Positions 44,302 through 53,528 of a stretch of DNA of 64,000 nucleotides are shown piece by piece. Where the stretch lies: positions 289,443 through 353,442 of the forward strand of contig JBCCGT010000002.1 of NCBI GenBank assembly GCA_039029135.1, in the 5' to 3' direction. This DNA is from JALZVT01 sp039029135 (lineage in GTDB: Bacteria > Pseudomonadota > Gammaproteobacteria > Pseudomonadales > Azotimanducaceae). The position numbers and the translations under genes were made by a program. The notes beneath the pieces were generated by a model that did not search any database, had not been told where the DNA came from, and saw only the letters and a program-made list of their open reading frames with translations. Every line of letters begins with the position of its first letter. The first letter of the stretch is position 1.

Positions 44302-45208
44302 CCCTTTCGCAGGTCTGCCCGACGGCCTCTGCCGACGGCTGGCCGCCTCCGCCCTGCATCGCTCCGACGCCTGGGGTGTGGCGATGATTTCCTGCGGCAT
44401 CGCCCTGTGGCTGCACGGCAACGCGTCCTTGGACGGCCTGATCCTCGTGACGACCATCGGCATCGCGTATTGGTTCGGATACGCCGTGAACGACTATTTC
44501 GATGCCCCGGACGATGCGCTGGACGAACGCGACGGACACCGCAATCCGTTCGTGGGTCCGCCGATTCCCGCCCACATCGTGCGCGTCTGCGCGATCCTGA
44601 TCGTGGCGCTGATCTGCGCCGGTTTCGCACGCTTCGGCGCGGCCGGTCTCGCCGCGTTCTCTCTGGCGTTACTAGTGGTTTTTGCTTACTCCGCGCCGCC
44701 GGCTCGATTGAAACATCGTCCCGGCTGGGACGTGGCGACCCACGCGCTGTTCGTGCAGACCTACCCGTTTGCGCTCGGCGTAGTGCTCATGGATGCCAGC
44801 TGGCAATTCGCAGACACCTACATTGCCGGCACCTGCCTGTTGGCCTCGATGTCTGGCCAAGTCGCGCAGCAGATCAGAGACATCGAGGTCGACGCGCGCA
44901 CCGGCTCCACTTTCGTCACCGCGCTCGGCGAGCGGCGCGGCAAGCAGACTCTGGTCGCCATCACGGTGCTGTTGGGTGTTGTCGTCGTACTGGGTCTCGT
45001 CGTTGGCGTCATCCCGCGGGTGCTTGCGCCGCTGGCGGTTGCTTTCCTGCCGGCGTTCGTCGCGCGCGTCCGGGGGGTAGGCGCTAGATCCCAGCACTTA
45101 CAGGCTGCTTGCAGCGCCTTTGCGCTTTTATATGCTATCTATCTCCTGCTGCGCGTCTCGGCGCCACTGTCTGCGCCGGTTGCGACAGCGATTGGGGGGA
45201 TCTCATGA
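44279..45208 (+). CDS. UbiA-family prenyltransferase
   Basis: A 309-aa integral membrane protein with about nine helices. The two Asp-rich motifs of UbiA enzymes are visible: N71-D-Y-F-D-x-x-x-D (NDYFDAPDDALDERDGHRNP) and RDIEVDARTG. UbiA enzymes attach a prenyl chain to an aromatic, sugar-phosphate or lipid acceptor. The frame opens at TTG 44279, overlapping the cyclase end by 23 nt; its stop overlaps the next ATG (ATGA). The acceptor is unknown, but the link to MIPS and the PIP-synthase-like gene allows an inositol or glycerol-phosphate acceptor. Confidence 0.85.
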   Translation: MSTWRWTSPFAGLPDGLCRRLAASALHRSDAWGVAMISCGIALWLHGNASLDGLILVTTIGIAYWFGYAVNDYFDAPDDALDERDGHRNPFVGPPIPAHIVRVCAILIVALICAGFARFGAAGLAAFSLALLVVFAYSAPPARLKHRPGWDVATHALFVQTYPFALGVVLMDASWQFADTYIAGTCLLASMSGQVAQQIRDIEVDARTGSTFVTALGERRGKQTLVAITVLLGVVVVLGLVVGVIPRVLAPLAVAFLPAFVARVRGVGARSQHLQAACSAFALLYAIYLLLRVSAPLSAPVATAIGGIS

Positions 45209-46866
45209 TGGAAACGATTCGCGATTGCGATGTCCTGGTGATCGGCTCGGGCGCTATTGGTGCGACCTACGCTCGCTGCTTGGCGGGGATGGGTCGGCAG
45301 GTCGTGATGATCGATACCGGGCCGCAGATTCGCAGTCGCCCGGGCGAACATCTGCTCAACACGTTTCGCTATCAGCACGAACCAAACTTGTCGCTGGATG
45401 AGGGGCTGGCAAACCACAACACCTACTCGACGGCGCAAAACTACCTGCCGCAGATGCTGCCCCCCGGTGCCTATCGGCCAGACTTGAAGCGTCTGAATTT
45501 CGAAAATCCAAACCAGGACCCCAAGCTCAACATGCCTTTCGCCGCCTCGATGTACGCGGTCGGTGGCATGTTCTCGTTTTGGTCGGGATTCGCGCCGATT
45601 CCCACGAAGGCAGACCGTACCGATCTGATTCCGGAAGACGACTGGGGACCGATGATCGACATGTCGATCAAGCTGCTGAACGTGCATACCGACGCGTTCG
45701 AACCGTCCATCGTCAATAGCTGCGTGCGCGAAGTGCTGTCGACGCCAGAGCGCACGGTGCGCAACATGCCTATGGGTGCCCAGAAGCGTTCGGTCGATGC
45801 CCAGGTGCCCGGCAGCGGCACGTACTACGTCGACTGGACGGGCTCGGACACGATTCTCGGCCCACTACTTGGCGACGACAATCGCACGGTGAGCAACCTG
45901 CAGATTCTCGAGAGCCACCGGGCGGAAGAGATACTGCACGACGGCGCACATGTGACCGGCGTGCGGGTGCGGAATCTGCGCAATCTCAGCACCATCGAGT
46001 TCCGCGCAGCGCAGTTCGTCGTCGCGACCAACGCGCTGCCGGGCGCGAGCCTGCTGTGGGCGTCGGGCGTGCGGCCGCCAGCGTTGGGACGCTATCTGTG
46101 CGACAACCCCGTCGCGACCGGCAACATCCATGTCGGCGATGCATTCGTCGAGCGACTCCGCGGCCATCCGGACAACCCGTCGACGGGCGAGGCGGTGCCC
46201 ATCCCGTGGACCGATCCCCCACCGAAAACCGGGTTGGCGCCCACCGCCGATTGCCCGTGGCTCGTTCACGTGTCGCGCACCGGACGCGTCATGACCTACC
46301 ACACGGCCTCTGATGTTCGCCTGAGCATGGACATCACGGGGTACACCACCGTGGAAGCACGCAAAGAGAATTTCGTCGAGTTCAGCGACACGATGCAGGA
46401 TCGTTTCGGCATGCCGCAGATGACGTTCCACTACAGCCTGACGGACGCCGACAACGCGCGCTGTCAGGCCATGCTGCAGGACGTCAACGAACTCGGTAAG
46501 ACGATTGGCGTGTGGGGCAAGATGTCGCGGCCGCCGTTCGAATCCGGAGCGACGCTGCAGGTGCCCGGCACGTCTCTGCACATCACCGGTGTGACGCGCA
46601 TGGGCACGGACGACACCGACTCGGTGGTGGACAGCAACAGCCGTGTCTGGGGCTTCGACAATCTGTACGTCGGTGGCCAAGGCGTGCTGCGCGAGAGTAT
46701 GGCGATCAACCCCACGTTCACCTGCTGTGCGATCGCGATCAAGTCTGCCGCGTCAATGCTCGGCATATCCGTACAGGAACTGGAGTCCAAGGTGGCACCG
46801 ACGCCCGAGACCGCCGACCCCGGAATGCCGCTGGATTGGCGCCGGCCCGACTCCGGCTACGCGTAG
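45205..46866 (+). CDS. GMC family FAD oxidoreductase (pyranose-oxidase-like)
   Basis: A 553-aa flavoenzyme. The ADP-binding site is CDVLVIGSGAIGATYARCL, residues about 9-28. GMC signatures AAQFVVATNALPGASLLWAS and, at the C-terminus, VTRMGTDDTDSVVDSNSRVW then VGGQGVLRESMAINPTFT place it near pyranose 2-oxidases, whose active His/Asn pair falls in this last region (here NPT; the usual His is not obvious). ATG 45205 follows GGGGGG and overlaps the UbiA stop, so the two are coupled. It would oxidise a cyclic alcohol, which fits an inositol-like substrate. Confidence 0.85.
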   Translation: MMETIRDCDVLVIGSGAIGATYARCLAGMGRQVVMIDTGPQIRSRPGEHLLNTFRYQHEPNLSLDEGLANHNTYSTAQNYLPQMLPPGAYRPDLKRLNFENPNQDPKLNMPFAASMYAVGGMFSFWSGFAPIPTKADRTDLIPEDDWGPMIDMSIKLLNVHTDAFEPSIVNSCVREVLSTPERTVRNMPMGAQKRSVDAQVPGSGTYYVDWTGSDTILGPLLGDDNRTVSNLQILESHRAEEILHDGAHVTGVRVRNLRNLSTIEFRAAQFVVATNALPGASLLWASGVRPPALGRYLCDNPVATGNIHVGDAFVERLRGHPDNPSTGEAVPIPWTDPPPKTGLAPTADCPWLVHVSRTGRVMTYHTASDVRLSMDITGYTTVEARKENFVEFSDTMQDRFGMPQMTFHYSLTDADNARCQAMLQDVNELGKTIGVWGKMSRPPFESGATLQVPGTSLHITGVTRMGTDDTDSVVDSNSRVWGFDNLYVGGQGVLRESMAINPTFTCCAIAIKSAASMLGISVQELESKVAPTPETADPGMPLDWRRPDSGYA

Positions 46867-47030
46867 ACACCCGCGCAATGCGCGCAGCCCGATCGGGATG
46901 CATAATGCGTCCCGGGGGAGAAATCTGTGCGAACAAAAATGATCTGCGAACCGTCGATCGCGGCGCGCCCGCGATTTTGCGCCCTGCAATGGGCGCCCTG
47001 CGATGAGCACTCCGCGATGAGTGCCCGCCA

Positions 47031-48113
47031 ATGACCATAAGAGTCGCGATTGCAGGGGTCGGCAACTGTGCGAGCGCCTTGGTACAGGGCACGCATTTCT
47101 ACCGGGACGACAACCCTCACAACAGCGGTGTGGGTCTGGCTAACCCGACGCTCGGCGGCTATCGCTGCGCGGACATCGAATTCGCCGCCGCGTTCGATGT
47201 GGATGCGCGCAAGGTGGGCAAGCCGCTGACGGAGGCGATATTCGCAAGCCCAAACTGCGCGGCGCGTTTCGCCACAAACATCCCCGACGACGGCGTCATC
47301 GTCCAGATGGGACCGGAACTGGACGGCATTGCGGAACACATGCGCGGCGCCGTCGACGGCGATGCGTTTTGTGTCTCCGACGAGCCGCCCGTTGCGCTCG
47401 AAGAGGCCCTCGCCGCCTCGGGCGCGGACGTACTGGTCTGCTATATGCCGGTTGGATCCACCCGCGCGGCGGAGCGCTATGCGGAGGCCTGCATCAATGC
47501 GGGTGTGGCGATGGTTAACTGCATGCCCGTGCCCATCGCATCGTGTCACGACTGGGCGGCGCGCTTTCGCGACGCTCGACTGCCTATTGTCGGCGATGAC
47601 ATCAAGAGTCAGGTCGGCGCAACGATCGTGCATCGAGTGTTGGCGGCGCTGATGGAAGATCGCGGCGTGAAGCTCGAGCGCACTTATCAGCTCAACACCG
47701 GCGGCAACACAGACTTCTTGAACATGCTCGATCGCTCGCGATTGGAGCACAAGCGCCGCTCCAAGACGGGCGCGGTGCAGGCGCAGCTCGCGACTCCGCT
47801 TGCGGATCGCGACGTTCACATCGGCCCGTCGGATTTCGTGCCCTGGTTGGATGATCGCAAGTTGGCCTTCATTCGGCTCGAAGGCAGCGGCTTCGGCGAG
47901 CAAGCGGTGGAGATGGAGATCCGGCTGTCGGTGGAAGACTCTCCCAACAGCGCGGGCGTGGCGATCGACGCGATTCGGTGCGCCAAAGTCGGGCTCGATA
48001 GAGGTTGGATCGGCCCCATCGAACCGGCGTGTGCGCTCTATATGAAGAGCCCGCCCGTGCAGCATCGCGAAGACGAGGCGACTCGCGACTTGAAGCAACT
48101 GCTAGACGGGTGA
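47031..48113 (+). CDS. ino1: Myo-inositol-1-phosphate synthase
   Basis: A 360-aa NAD-dependent enzyme that turns glucose-6-phosphate into inositol-1-phosphate. It has the Rossmann start IRVAIAGVGNCASALVQG and the conserved DDIKSQVGATIVHRVL, LNTGGNTDFLNMLD, RRSKTGAVQAQL and EDSPNSAGVAIDAIR motifs, and the short length of the actinobacterial/archaeal-type enzyme. Inositol synthesis is uncommon in gammaproteobacteria. It is on the same strand as the UbiA-GMC genes but separated by 164 nt, so it may have its own promoter. Confidence 0.93.
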   Translation: MTIRVAIAGVGNCASALVQGTHFYRDDNPHNSGVGLANPTLGGYRCADIEFAAAFDVDARKVGKPLTEAIFASPNCAARFATNIPDDGVIVQMGPELDGIAEHMRGAVDGDAFCVSDEPPVALEEALAASGADVLVCYMPVGSTRAAERYAEACINAGVAMVNCMPVPIASCHDWAARFRDARLPIVGDDIKSQVGATIVHRVLAALMEDRGVKLERTYQLNTGGNTDFLNMLDRSRLEHKRRSKTGAVQAQLATPLADRDVHIGPSDFVPWLDDRKLAFIRLEGSGFGEQAVEMEIRLSVEDSPNSAGVAIDAIRCAKVGLDRGWIGPIEPACALYMKSPPVQHREDEATRDLKQLLDG

Positions 48114-48198
48114 GTGCGGGCGCACCGGAAGCGGATGGCGGCGTGGGCCGCGCTGGACTGATCGCGGCAGCTTATCGGCAGAAGGCCGTACAGCGGGT

Positions 48199-48921
48199 GT
48201 GAACAGCCAGACTTCAAACCAACAGCATGTCGACGACGCAGCCCGGCGCGATCTCGCGGCCGCGCTGAGACTCGCGGAACGCTGCGGTTTCCACGAGGGA
48301 ATCTGCAACCACTTCAGCCTGCAGATCGACGCGACGCGCTATCTGCTGAGTCCCCACGGCATCCACTGGTCGCGCGTGTGCGCCAGCGACATTCTGCTGA
48401 TCGACGCCGCAGCACCCAGCGGTGCCGCGGAGCTATCCGCGCTGAACATCCACGGCGCCATCCACGCCCAGCACCCGGACGCGGCCTGCGTGCTGCACAC
48501 CCACATGCCCTTCGCGACCACCCTGACCTGCCTGCGCGACCAGCGCCTGAAGTACATCAGTCAGAACAGCCTGCGATTCTTCGATGACGTGGCCTACGAC
48601 GATACCTACAACGGGTTGGCGGAAACTGCTGCAGAGGGCGCGCGTATCGCGGCAACAATGGCGGGCAAGCGCGTGCTGTTCCTGGTTAATCACGGCGTGG
48701 TCGTCACCGGCGCCACGGTCGCGGACGCCTGGAATCGACTGTATTACCTCGAGCGCGCCTGCGAACTGCAGGTCCGGGCCCTGTCGGCAGGCCAGCCGCT
48801 GGCGGAGATCGGCGCCAACCTGGCGCGTCGAACCCGCGCGGAGTTCGATGCCGGGGCCGACTATGCACAGGTGCACTTCGCCGCGCTGAAAGACCTGCTC
48901 GACGACGACTACACAACCTAA
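48199..48921 (+). CDS. Class II aldolase/adducin family protein
   Basis: A 240-aa zinc enzyme. The family pattern is visible: CNHFSLQI, LLSPHGIHWSRV, ALNIHGAIHAQHPDAACVLH with HTHMPFA, and VLFLVNHGVVVTGATVADAW; the H-x-H and the third His are the metal ligands. It could cleave an aldol or keto-acid phosphate product. The start is GTG at 48199. It is 85 nt downstream of MIPS on the same strand and so may finish the operon. Confidence 0.88.
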   Translation: MNSQTSNQQHVDDAARRDLAAALRLAERCGFHEGICNHFSLQIDATRYLLSPHGIHWSRVCASDILLIDAAAPSGAAELSALNIHGAIHAQHPDAACVLHTHMPFATTLTCLRDQRLKYISQNSLRFFDDVAYDDTYNGLAETAAEGARIAATMAGKRVLFLVNHGVVVTGATVADAWNRLYYLERACELQVRALSAGQPLAEIGANLARRTRAEFDAGADYAQVHFAALKDLLDDDYTT

Positions 48922-48930
48922 GCCGCAGCC

Positions 48931-51318
48931 TTACTCCAGCGCCAGGCTCGCAAACAGATCGGCCATGCGATCCGCGTCATAGTCCAGGACGTCGGTGAGA
49001 ACCGCCACGTTGTGTTCGCCCATGTCCGGGCACGCATGCGTCACCTGAGCTGGCGTCGCGCTCAGTCGATAGCGCGAGTTTTCGACCACCATCTCGCCGA
49101 GGCTCGTGTGCGGCACGCTGATGAAGTGATCGCGCGTTTGCAGCTGCGCATCGGCCCAGCACTCGTGCGCGTTCTGCACCTGGTGAGCGGCCACGCCCGC
49201 TTCGATCAAGGCGGCCTGCGCCGCGGCGGCGCTCCGACCCGCGGCCCAGGCGGCGAGCCGCGCTTCGATCTCGTCTTCGCGCGCCTTGCGATCGCTCGCC
49301 GACGCAAGCGACGCATCGTTGGCCCAATCATCGAACACACACAACCGACACAGCGCGGTCCAGGCCGCGTCGTCCTGACAGGCGATGGCGATCCACTCGT
49401 CATCGCCGCTGGTGGCGAACACGCCATGCGGGCACAGCGCCAGGTCGCGGTTGCCCATGCGCTGCCAGACGCGCCCGCTCGTCTCGTAGTCGATGATCGC
49501 TGGCGCCAGGAAGTGGATGGCCGCCTCCGCCTGCGACAGATCGATGCGCTGCCCCTCGCCGGTTCTGCGTTTGTGCTCCAGCGCCGCCATCAGGCTCGCG
49601 AGCATGAAGCGCGGCGACACCGCGTCCGTATAGGCGAGATAGGGACCGGCCGGCGAGCGCTCCGGCCAGCCCGTGAGCTCGTAAAACCCCGCGATCGCCG
49701 CCGCCATGTTGCCGTAGCCCGGCATCTGGGCGCGATCGCCGCTCTGCCCCATCAGGCAGCTCGACAGCATGATGAGATCTGGGTTTTCGGCTTTCAGGGT
49801 CTCGTAGTCCAGCCCCCATTCGCGCATTGCTTTGGGCGAGAACGACTCGGTCACCACATCGGCCCAGCGCACCAGTTCGAGCAGCAGCTCGCGGCCGGCC
49901 GGGTTGGAGGGGTCGACCGTGATGCCCATCTTGCCGGCGTTGAAGTTGCCGAACGCGGCGGAATTGGCGACGTCCTGCACGTCGTTCTTGAACGGCGGCG
50001 AGGCGCGCACCGCGCAGAGGCGCGAGGTCGACTCGACGCGTATCACCGTCGCGCCGTGGTCCTGCAGAACCCGGGTAAAGATCGGACCCGCGATGATCCA
50101 CATGAAGTCGAGGACCTTGAGGCCCTTGAGCGGTAACTCCCGAGGGGCCCCGGAAGACGTCGCCGGCTGCGACGGCGCGAGCGGCGAAAACCCATCGCCG
50201 CCCACGTTCGCTGGCGCGTCCGTCGGCGGCGCGAGCGGTGCGGCCGAGAACTTCGCGCAGGGACCCGGGACGCGCGCGCCGGCGCCGTTCGACTGCCAAT
50301 AGCCTCGCGACCTGAAGTGGCGTTCGTCGAGCATTCCGGCGACGTCGAGCGTCGGCGCGATGTAGATGCCCCGCGCCAGACCCTCCTCGAACAGCTCCTC
50401 GCGCGTCCGGGTCAGGGTGAACGCCTCGATCTGCTTGCACAGCGCAAAGTAGGGTTCGGGCGACTTGCCCGCGCCGATCATGGCGGCGATCTCGATGCCC
50501 CAGTCCATTTCGGCGTCGTCCGCGCTGCAGTAACCCGCCTCCGCCACCCAGCGCAAGAGGCGTCGATTGGGTTCGCTGAACGCGGGCCCGAACAGCATGG
50601 TCACCGCGACGTAGCCGTTCTTGCACGGCCAGGTCAGACGCACGGGAAAGGTGCTCGCGAGCCCGCCGGCTTCGCGCGTAATGATCAGCTCCGATTGATT
50701 CATCGGCCCGAGAAACCCCGACAGCACCGCCTGCGTGCACGAAACCTGGGCGGAGATATCGACGTGCTGGCCCAGCCCAGAACGATGCCGCTCCTGCAGT
50801 GCGATCAGCGCGGCCCCGGCCGCGTCTGCGCCAGCGTGCAGAAAGGTCTGGGGCACGCTGGTGCGCACCGGCGCCAGGTCGCGATCCCCGGCGAGCGCGT
50901 GCGCGCCGCTTGCGGCCCAGACGGTGAGATCCGTGGCCGGCCAGTCGGCCTTGGGGCCGTCGCCCCCGAACGGCGAGATCGATACGACGATGAGTCGCGG
51001 GTTGATCGCGCGCAGCGTCGCCTCATCGACGCCGAGCGCGGCACGCCGCTGTGGCGCATAGGACTCGATGAGAAAATCGGCCTCGCGCGCGAGCTTATGC
51101 AGCGCCTCTCTGCCCGCCGGCGTTTCCAGGTCGAGCCCCCGGCTGCGCTTGCCGCGGGCGTAGGCCTGCCACCAGGCGCCCGCCGGCGCCTGGGATCGCA
51201 CACTCGAACCACCTGGTGGTTCGATCGCCAGCACCTGAGCGCCCAGATGCGCGAGCAGATAGCCGCAAAACACGCCGCGTTCGTCAGCCAGATCCAGCAC
51301 CCGATAGTCCGCAAGCAT
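48931..51318 (-). CDS. Double-headed class III CoA transferase (tandem CaiB/BaiF domains)
   Basis: A 795-aa protein made of two class III CoA-transferase copies, normally about 400 aa each. The first begins MLADYRVLDLADERGVFCGY and includes RLIVVSISPFGGDGP; the second begins near residue 395 with LKGLKVLDFMWIIAGPIFTR and includes LIMLSSCLMGQSGD and a TDAVSPRFMLASLMAALEHK segment carrying the likely catalytic Asp. These enzymes move CoA between carboxylic acids. Fused forms suggest heteromeric or pseudo-dimeric function. It converges with the aldolase gene and faces away from ArsR. Confidence 0.88.
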   Translation of the reverse strand: MLADYRVLDLADERGVFCGYLLAHLGAQVLAIEPPGGSSVRSQAPAGAWWQAYARGKRSRGLDLETPAGREALHKLAREADFLIESYAPQRRAALGVDEATLRAINPRLIVVSISPFGGDGPKADWPATDLTVWAASGAHALAGDRDLAPVRTSVPQTFLHAGADAAGAALIALQERHRSGLGQHVDISAQVSCTQAVLSGFLGPMNQSELIITREAGGLASTFPVRLTWPCKNGYVAVTMLFGPAFSEPNRRLLRWVAEAGYCSADDAEMDWGIEIAAMIGAGKSPEPYFALCKQIEAFTLTRTREELFEEGLARGIYIAPTLDVAGMLDERHFRSRGYWQSNGAGARVPGPCAKFSAAPLAPPTDAPANVGGDGFSPLAPSQPATSSGAPRELPLKGLKVLDFMWIIAGPIFTRVLQDHGATVIRVESTSRLCAVRASPPFKNDVQDVANSAAFGNFNAGKMGITVDPSNPAGRELLLELVRWADVVTESFSPKAMREWGLDYETLKAENPDLIMLSSCLMGQSGDRAQMPGYGNMAAAIAGFYELTGWPERSPAGPYLAYTDAVSPRFMLASLMAALEHKRRTGEGQRIDLSQAEAAIHFLAPAIIDYETSGRVWQRMGNRDLALCPHGVFATSGDDEWIAIACQDDAAWTALCRLCVFDDWANDASLASASDRKAREDEIEARLAAWAAGRSAAAAQAALIEAGVAAHQVQNAHECWADAQLQTRDHFISVPHTSLGEMVVENSRYRLSATPAQVTHACPDMGEHNVAVLTDVLDYDADRMADLFASLALE

Positions 51319-51376
51319 CCCGCTTTCCCCCTTGCAGTACCCGCCGCACCATCATTGTAAGCGGCGGTCCCCGAAG

Positions 51377-51400
51377 AAATTCAACTCATCGGTTGAATTT
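51377..51400. promoter_or_regulatory. Palindromic operator upstream of the ArsR gene
   Basis: AAATTCAAC and GTTGAATTT form a perfect 9-bp inverted repeat with a 6-nt spacer, 29 nt before the ATG at 51429. A third half-site, GGTTGAATAT, overlaps the start codon of the regulator. This is a typical autoregulatory ArsR operator. Confidence 0.75.
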
Positions 51401-51428
51401 TCTCGGAACCAAGCCTATATTAAACCCT

Positions 51429-51803
51429 ATGGTTGAATATAGCGCCCCAGACCCCACCCAGCTCGACGCCGTCTTCGGCGCCCTGGCCGATCCGACTCGT
51501 CGGGCCATGCTGCGGCAGCTAAAGCAGGGCCCGCGCAGCGTGGGCGAGCTGGGGGCACCGCACGACATGTCTTTCGCGGGCGCGGCTAAGCACGTCAAAC
51601 GTCTCGAACAGGCGTCGCTAGTGACCCGCGAACGGCGCGGTCGCCAACAGATGTGCCGACTGAACCCCGAACCCCTGGCCGACGCCCAGCGCTGGCTGGA
51701 GCAATACGCCGCCTTCTGGACTGAACGGCTGCACGCACTGGAGACGCTGCTGACGGCGGCGGATGACGATCAAGGAGCGCCCGATGACCGACACACCGAG
51801 TAA
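51429..51803 (+). CDS. ArsR-family winged-helix regulator
   Basis: A 124-aa regulator. The helix-turn-helix is VFGALADPTRRAMLRQLKQG then SFAGAAKHVKRLEQASLVTR; no metal-binding Cys pair is seen, so it belongs to the non-metal branch that is paired with SRPBCC/AHSA1 proteins. ATG at 51429 is chosen because the frame upstream overlaps the operator. It overlaps the SRPBCC gene by 20 nt. Confidence 0.9.
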   Translation: MVEYSAPDPTQLDAVFGALADPTRRAMLRQLKQGPRSVGELGAPHDMSFAGAAKHVKRLEQASLVTRERRGRQQMCRLNPEPLADAQRWLEQYAAFWTERLHALETLLTAADDDQGAPDDRHTE

Positions 51804-52323
51804 CTACGCCCAGCAGCGCAGCCCGACCAGTCTCGAGATTGCGCATCAATTGCCCGGACCCATCGAGCGGGTCTGGGATCACCTCGTCGACGGCGAGTTG
51901 CGCAAGCTGTGGTTCTGCGGCGGCGCGACCGCCGACCACGTCGGCGGCAAGATCGTGCTCGAATTCGACCACAGTCGACTGTCGACGCGCGCCACGCCCC
52001 CCGAACACGAGGGCGGCGGCCGCGTCACCAACGAGGGCGAGGTGCTGCGTTTTGAGCCGCCCAACGTATTCGCCTTCAACTGGTTCGAACACGACGGCGT
52101 GGAGCATTCGCGCGTGACCATCACGCTGACCGAGAAGAACGGCGGCGTGGAGCTGCATCTGCTGCACGAGCGGCTAGAGAAGCGCACCGATCGCGTCAGC
52201 GTCGCCGCCGGCTGGCACGCGCACTTCGACCTGCTCGGCGATCTGCTGCGCGGCGAACCGGTCAGAGACTTCTGGGACGTGCACCTGGCGCTCGAAAAAC
52301 ACTACGATGACGCGCTGCCCTGA
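51784..52323 (+). CDS. SRPBCC/AHSA1-family protein
   Basis: A 179-aa START-like protein. The AHSA1 pattern is visible: LEIAHQLPGPIERVWDHLVD, LRKLWFCGG, GEVLRFEPPNVFAFNWF, and the final GWHAHFDLLGDLLRGEP helix. AAGGAG 7 nt before ATG 51784 sets the start. It is a standard partner of ArsR regulators and may bind a hydrophobic ligand or act on stressed proteins. Confidence 0.88.
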   Translation: MTDTPSNYAQQRSPTSLEIAHQLPGPIERVWDHLVDGELRKLWFCGGATADHVGGKIVLEFDHSRLSTRATPPEHEGGGRVTNEGEVLRFEPPNVFAFNWFEHDGVEHSRVTITLTEKNGGVELHLLHERLEKRTDRVSVAAGWHAHFDLLGDLLRGEPVRDFWDVHLALEKHYDDALP

Positions 52324-52394
52324 GCGTCCGCGCGAGCCGACGGACCGGTCCGTTCACGCAACCCTGACGGGCGCCCTTGCTACCATCGGCGCCC

Positions 52395-53435
52395 ATGGAC
52401 ACCAAGGCAGAGTCCCGCTATCAGGAGCCGCACGGCTCGACAGCGCCGCCCCCGCGCGCCGCACCGAGCGCCCGGCGCTGGCCGGTTACGGTCCCGCTGC
52501 TGGCCGTCGCGCTGACCGCGTTCAGCGCGCTGCTGCCCGTCCTCATACCGCTGTCGTTTCTGGGCGCGCTGACCCGCAATGCCCGCGGCGCGCCCCGGGC
52601 GCTGGCCTTCATCTACTGGTATCTGCTGTGTGAAACCGCCGGCGTCGCCGTCAGCCTGTGGATCTGGCTGCGCCACGGCCGCAACGACGAGCGCTTCTTC
52701 GCGGCCAACTTCCGGCTGCAGTGCTGGTGGGCCAACGCGCTGATGCGCGGCGCCGAGATCCTCTACGAGCTGCGCTTTCACATCGACGGCACCGAGGCGC
52801 TGAATGGGCCCGCGGCCATCATGCTGCCGCGCCACTCGAGCATCGCCGACACGGTGCTGCCGGTCGTCTACTACGCCCTGCCGCAGGGCTATCACCTGCG
52901 CTACGTGATGAAGCGCGAGCTGCTGTGGGATCCCTGCCTCGACATCGTCGGCAATCGGCTGCCGAACTACTTCATCGATCGTGGCGGCGCGAACTCGCAG
53001 GCCGAGGCCGCCGCCGTCGGCGCGCTGCTCGCGAGCGCGGCGCCGCACGAGGGACTGCTGCTGTATCCGGAGGGCACGCGCTTCAGTCCCGCGAAGCGAG
53101 CCCGGCTCGAAGACAAGGCAGCCAGCGACGACGCGCTGCGCGAACAGCTCGAGCGCTGGCCGGACCTCATGCCGCCGCGGCTGGGCGGCTCGCTCGCGGT
53201 GCTCGAGGCGAACGCGGCAAACCCACGCGACCTGATCTTTCTCGCGCACACCGGCTTCGGCGGTTCGTCGAACTTCGTCGAGCTGCTGAACGGCAGCTGG
53301 GCACACAGCGACGTGCATCTGTTCTTCTGGCGCGTGGCCGCGCGCGACATTCCAGACGCGCCAGCGGGTCGGCAGGCGTTTCTGTTTCAGCAGTGGGATC
53401 GCATGCAGCGCGAGGTGGCGCGGCTGCGGGGGTGA
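52395..53435 (+). CDS. 1-acylglycerol-3-phosphate acyltransferase (PlsC/LPLAT) family protein
   Basis: A 346-aa membrane acyltransferase. Two N-terminal helices (about 32-60 and 72-92) precede the H-x4-D motif (PRHSSIADTV) and the EGTRFSPAKR motif of LPLAT enzymes. It would add an acyl chain to a lysophospholipid or related acceptor. It stands between the ArsR pair and Lon with its own short promoter region. Confidence 0.85.
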   Translation: MDTKAESRYQEPHGSTAPPPRAAPSARRWPVTVPLLAVALTAFSALLPVLIPLSFLGALTRNARGAPRALAFIYWYLLCETAGVAVSLWIWLRHGRNDERFFAANFRLQCWWANALMRGAEILYELRFHIDGTEALNGPAAIMLPRHSSIADTVLPVVYYALPQGYHLRYVMKRELLWDPCLDIVGNRLPNYFIDRGGANSQAEAAAVGALLASAAPHEGLLLYPEGTRFSPAKRARLEDKAASDDALREQLERWPDLMPPRLGGSLAVLEANAANPRDLIFLAHTGFGGSSNFVELLNGSWAHSDVHLFFWRVAARDIPDAPAGRQAFLFQQWDRMQREVARLRG

Positions 53436-53528
53436 ACGGGGCGTCGCCAGTGTGCGCTTCCGCACCCGGCTTGAATGCTCCCGCTCCGCCCCCATAACTA
53501 GCCTACGTACAGGCATTCCGACACCGTC

